DNA of 64,000 nt. Origin: JAOSJT01 sp035362335 (GTDB lineage Bacteria; Bacteroidota; Ignavibacteria; SZUA-365). Numbering within the stretch: the first letter of the stretch is position 1; each line of letters starts with the position of its first letter. A program made the translations under genes and the position numbers. Below are positions 62,952 through 64,000 of the stretch, piece by piece. The stretch is taken from NCBI GenBank assembly GCA_035362335.1, contig DAOSDL010000027.1:1-64000 (forward strand), in the 5' to 3' direction. Under the pieces are notes generated by a model that saw nothing but the letters and a program-made list of their open reading frames with translations, did no database searches and was not told the origin of the DNA.

Positions 62952-64000
62952 ATGGGCACAGCATCGAACCCTTCATCCTCCACGCAGTATCGGCTGCCGT
63001 TTGCGGTGGTCACGGGATTGTTTTTCCTCTGGGGTTTCATCACCTGCATGAACGACATTCTCATCCCGTATCTCAAAGGCGTCTTCGACCTCAATCACAC
63101 GCAGGCGATGTTCGTGCAATTCGCTTTCTTCGGCGCGTACTTCGTGGGCTCGCTGCTGTACTTTCTGATTTCGGCGCGCACCGGTGATCCCATCGGACGC
63201 ATCGGGTACAAGAATGGCATCATCGCGGGACTGCTGCTGTCGGCCACGGGCACGGCGCTGTTTTTCCCCGCGGCGGAATTCGTGTCCTACGGATTTTTCC
63301 TCGCCGCGCTGTTCATACTCGGGTTGGGTTTCACCATTCTGCAAATCGCCGCCAATCCCTATGTGGCAATACTCGGTGAGGAGCGCGGTGCATCGAGTCG
63401 TCTCAATCTCGCGCAGGGATTCAATTCCTTCGGCACCACCATCGCGCCGGTGATCGGGGGATTTCTCATCTTCCGCTATTTCGCCGGTGTGCATGTCACT
63501 GGCGCCGATGCGGTGAAAGTGCCGTATCTCGTGTTCTCGGGCATGTTCATCCTGATGGCCCTGGTGATACGCTTCGCGCATCTGCCCGAATTCGCAGGTG
63601 GACACAGCGTCGAACGCGGTGCCGGCGCACTGCGCCACGGGCACACGGTACTCGGCATGCTGGCGATTTTCATGTACGTCGGAGCCGAGGTGAGCATCGG
63701 CAGCATTATGATCAGCTTTCTCGGGCTCGAAAGCATCGCGGGGCTGTCGCATGCGGACGCGGGCAATTACGTGGCGTTTTATTGGGGTGGATTGATGATC
63801 GGGCGTTTTCTCGGTGCGATTTCGTTGAGCGGTGTGCGACCGGAGCGTAAGTACAGCATCATGGCGGCCATACCGGTCGCCGCGTTTGTCATCATCGCCG
63901 CGCTCAAGGGATTCGGCACGGCGGGAAGCTATGCCGCATTTCTTGTGCTGGGATTCGGCGGTTTCCTCGCTGGCAAAAGTCGACCCGCGCGCACACTGTC
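62952..64000 (+). CDS. FucP/GluP-type MFS sugar transporter (partial, runs off window end)
   Basis: About 350 residues visible; the stop lies beyond the window. The translation starts MGTASNPSSSTQYRLPFAVV, followed by the characteristic first helix LFFLWGFITCMNDILIPYLK of the fucose/glucose-galactose:H+ symporter family. Further signatures are FVQFAFFGAYFVGSLLYFL, GFTILQIAANPYVAILG and LNLAQGFNSFGTTIAPVIGG. It imports a monosaccharide across the inner membrane. Its place 24 bases behind a hexosaminidase and an alpha-mannosidase suggests N-acetylglucosamine or mannose as substrate, which is inference. Confidence 0.88.
   Translation, partial: MGTASNPSSSTQYRLPFAVVTGLFFLWGFITCMNDILIPYLKGVFDLNHTQAMFVQFAFFGAYFVGSLLYFLISARTGDPIGRIGYKNGIIAGLLLSATGTALFFPAAEFVSYGFFLAALFILGLGFTILQIAANPYVAILGEERGASSRLNLAQGFNSFGTTIAPVIGGFLIFRYFAGVHVTGADAVKVPYLVFSGMFILMALVIRFAHLPEFAGGHSVERGAGALRHGHTVLGMLAIFMYVGAEVSIGSIMISFLGLESIAGLSHADAGNYVAFYWGGLMIGRFLGAISLSGVRPERKYSIMAAIPVAAFVIIAALKGFGTAGSYAAFLVLGFGGFLAGKSRPARTL

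Overview
This GC-rich window most likely comes from a bacterium of the FCB group (Bacteroidota, Ignavibacteria or Kapabacteria-like). The main reasons are at least eleven secreted proteins ending in a type IX secretion (T9SS) C-terminal sorting domain, a bacillithiol-synthesis BshC, a fused ornithine-lipid-type acyltransferase, EttA, and GH92/GH20 glycan hydrolases. No rRNA or tRNA gene was seen. The exact lineage cannot be fixed from sequence reading alone.

Layout. 0.3-5.4 kb (+): a nucleoside-salvage operon (thymidine kinase, NupC transporter, purine nucleoside phosphorylase) coupled to a secreted sugar-hydrolase-like protein. 5.5-6.8 kb (-): a T9SS cargo protein. 7.5-8.8 kb (+): an HD-domain protein. 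8.9-25.7 kb (-): six tandem paralogous T9SS proteins made of Ig/PKD-like 'C-x-GDS ... WSTG' repeats, preceded by a good sigma70-like promoter. 25.9-27.8 kb (-): a GH106-like secreted hydrolase. 28-29.8 kb (+): a fused acyltransferase. 29.8-31.6 kb: a methyltransferase gene set between three dispersed copies of a 37-bp repeat array. 31.7-38.7 kb (+): two BNR/sortilin-propeller T9SS proteins and a VWA/cohesin-like T9SS protein. 38.8-40.4 kb: bshC.

40.5-47.2 kb (+) is the most interesting cassette. It is a six-gene overlapping operon encoding a receiver protein, a receiver-cyclase, an outer-membrane barrel, a small periplasmic binding protein, a second barrel and a histidine kinase. It reads as a complete envelope-to-cyclic-nucleotide signalling pathway. 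The cyclase has Glu, not Lys, at the purine-specifying position.

47.2-50.4 kb is a lower-GC stretch with a Cys-rich exported protein and a third BNR T9SS protein. It is followed by a complete ISKra4-like insertion sequence (50.67-52.51 kb) whose two reading frames are joined by an A9 slippery run. 52.6-56.1 kb carries a MATE exporter, EttA and a convergent RRM RNA-binding protein. 56.5-64 kb (+) is a glycan-use operon: GH92 alpha-mannosidase, CBM9-like protein, GH20 hexosaminidase and a FucP/GluP-type sugar transporter that runs off the end of the window.

Many long open frames on the opposite strand are GC-driven shadows and were not annotated.
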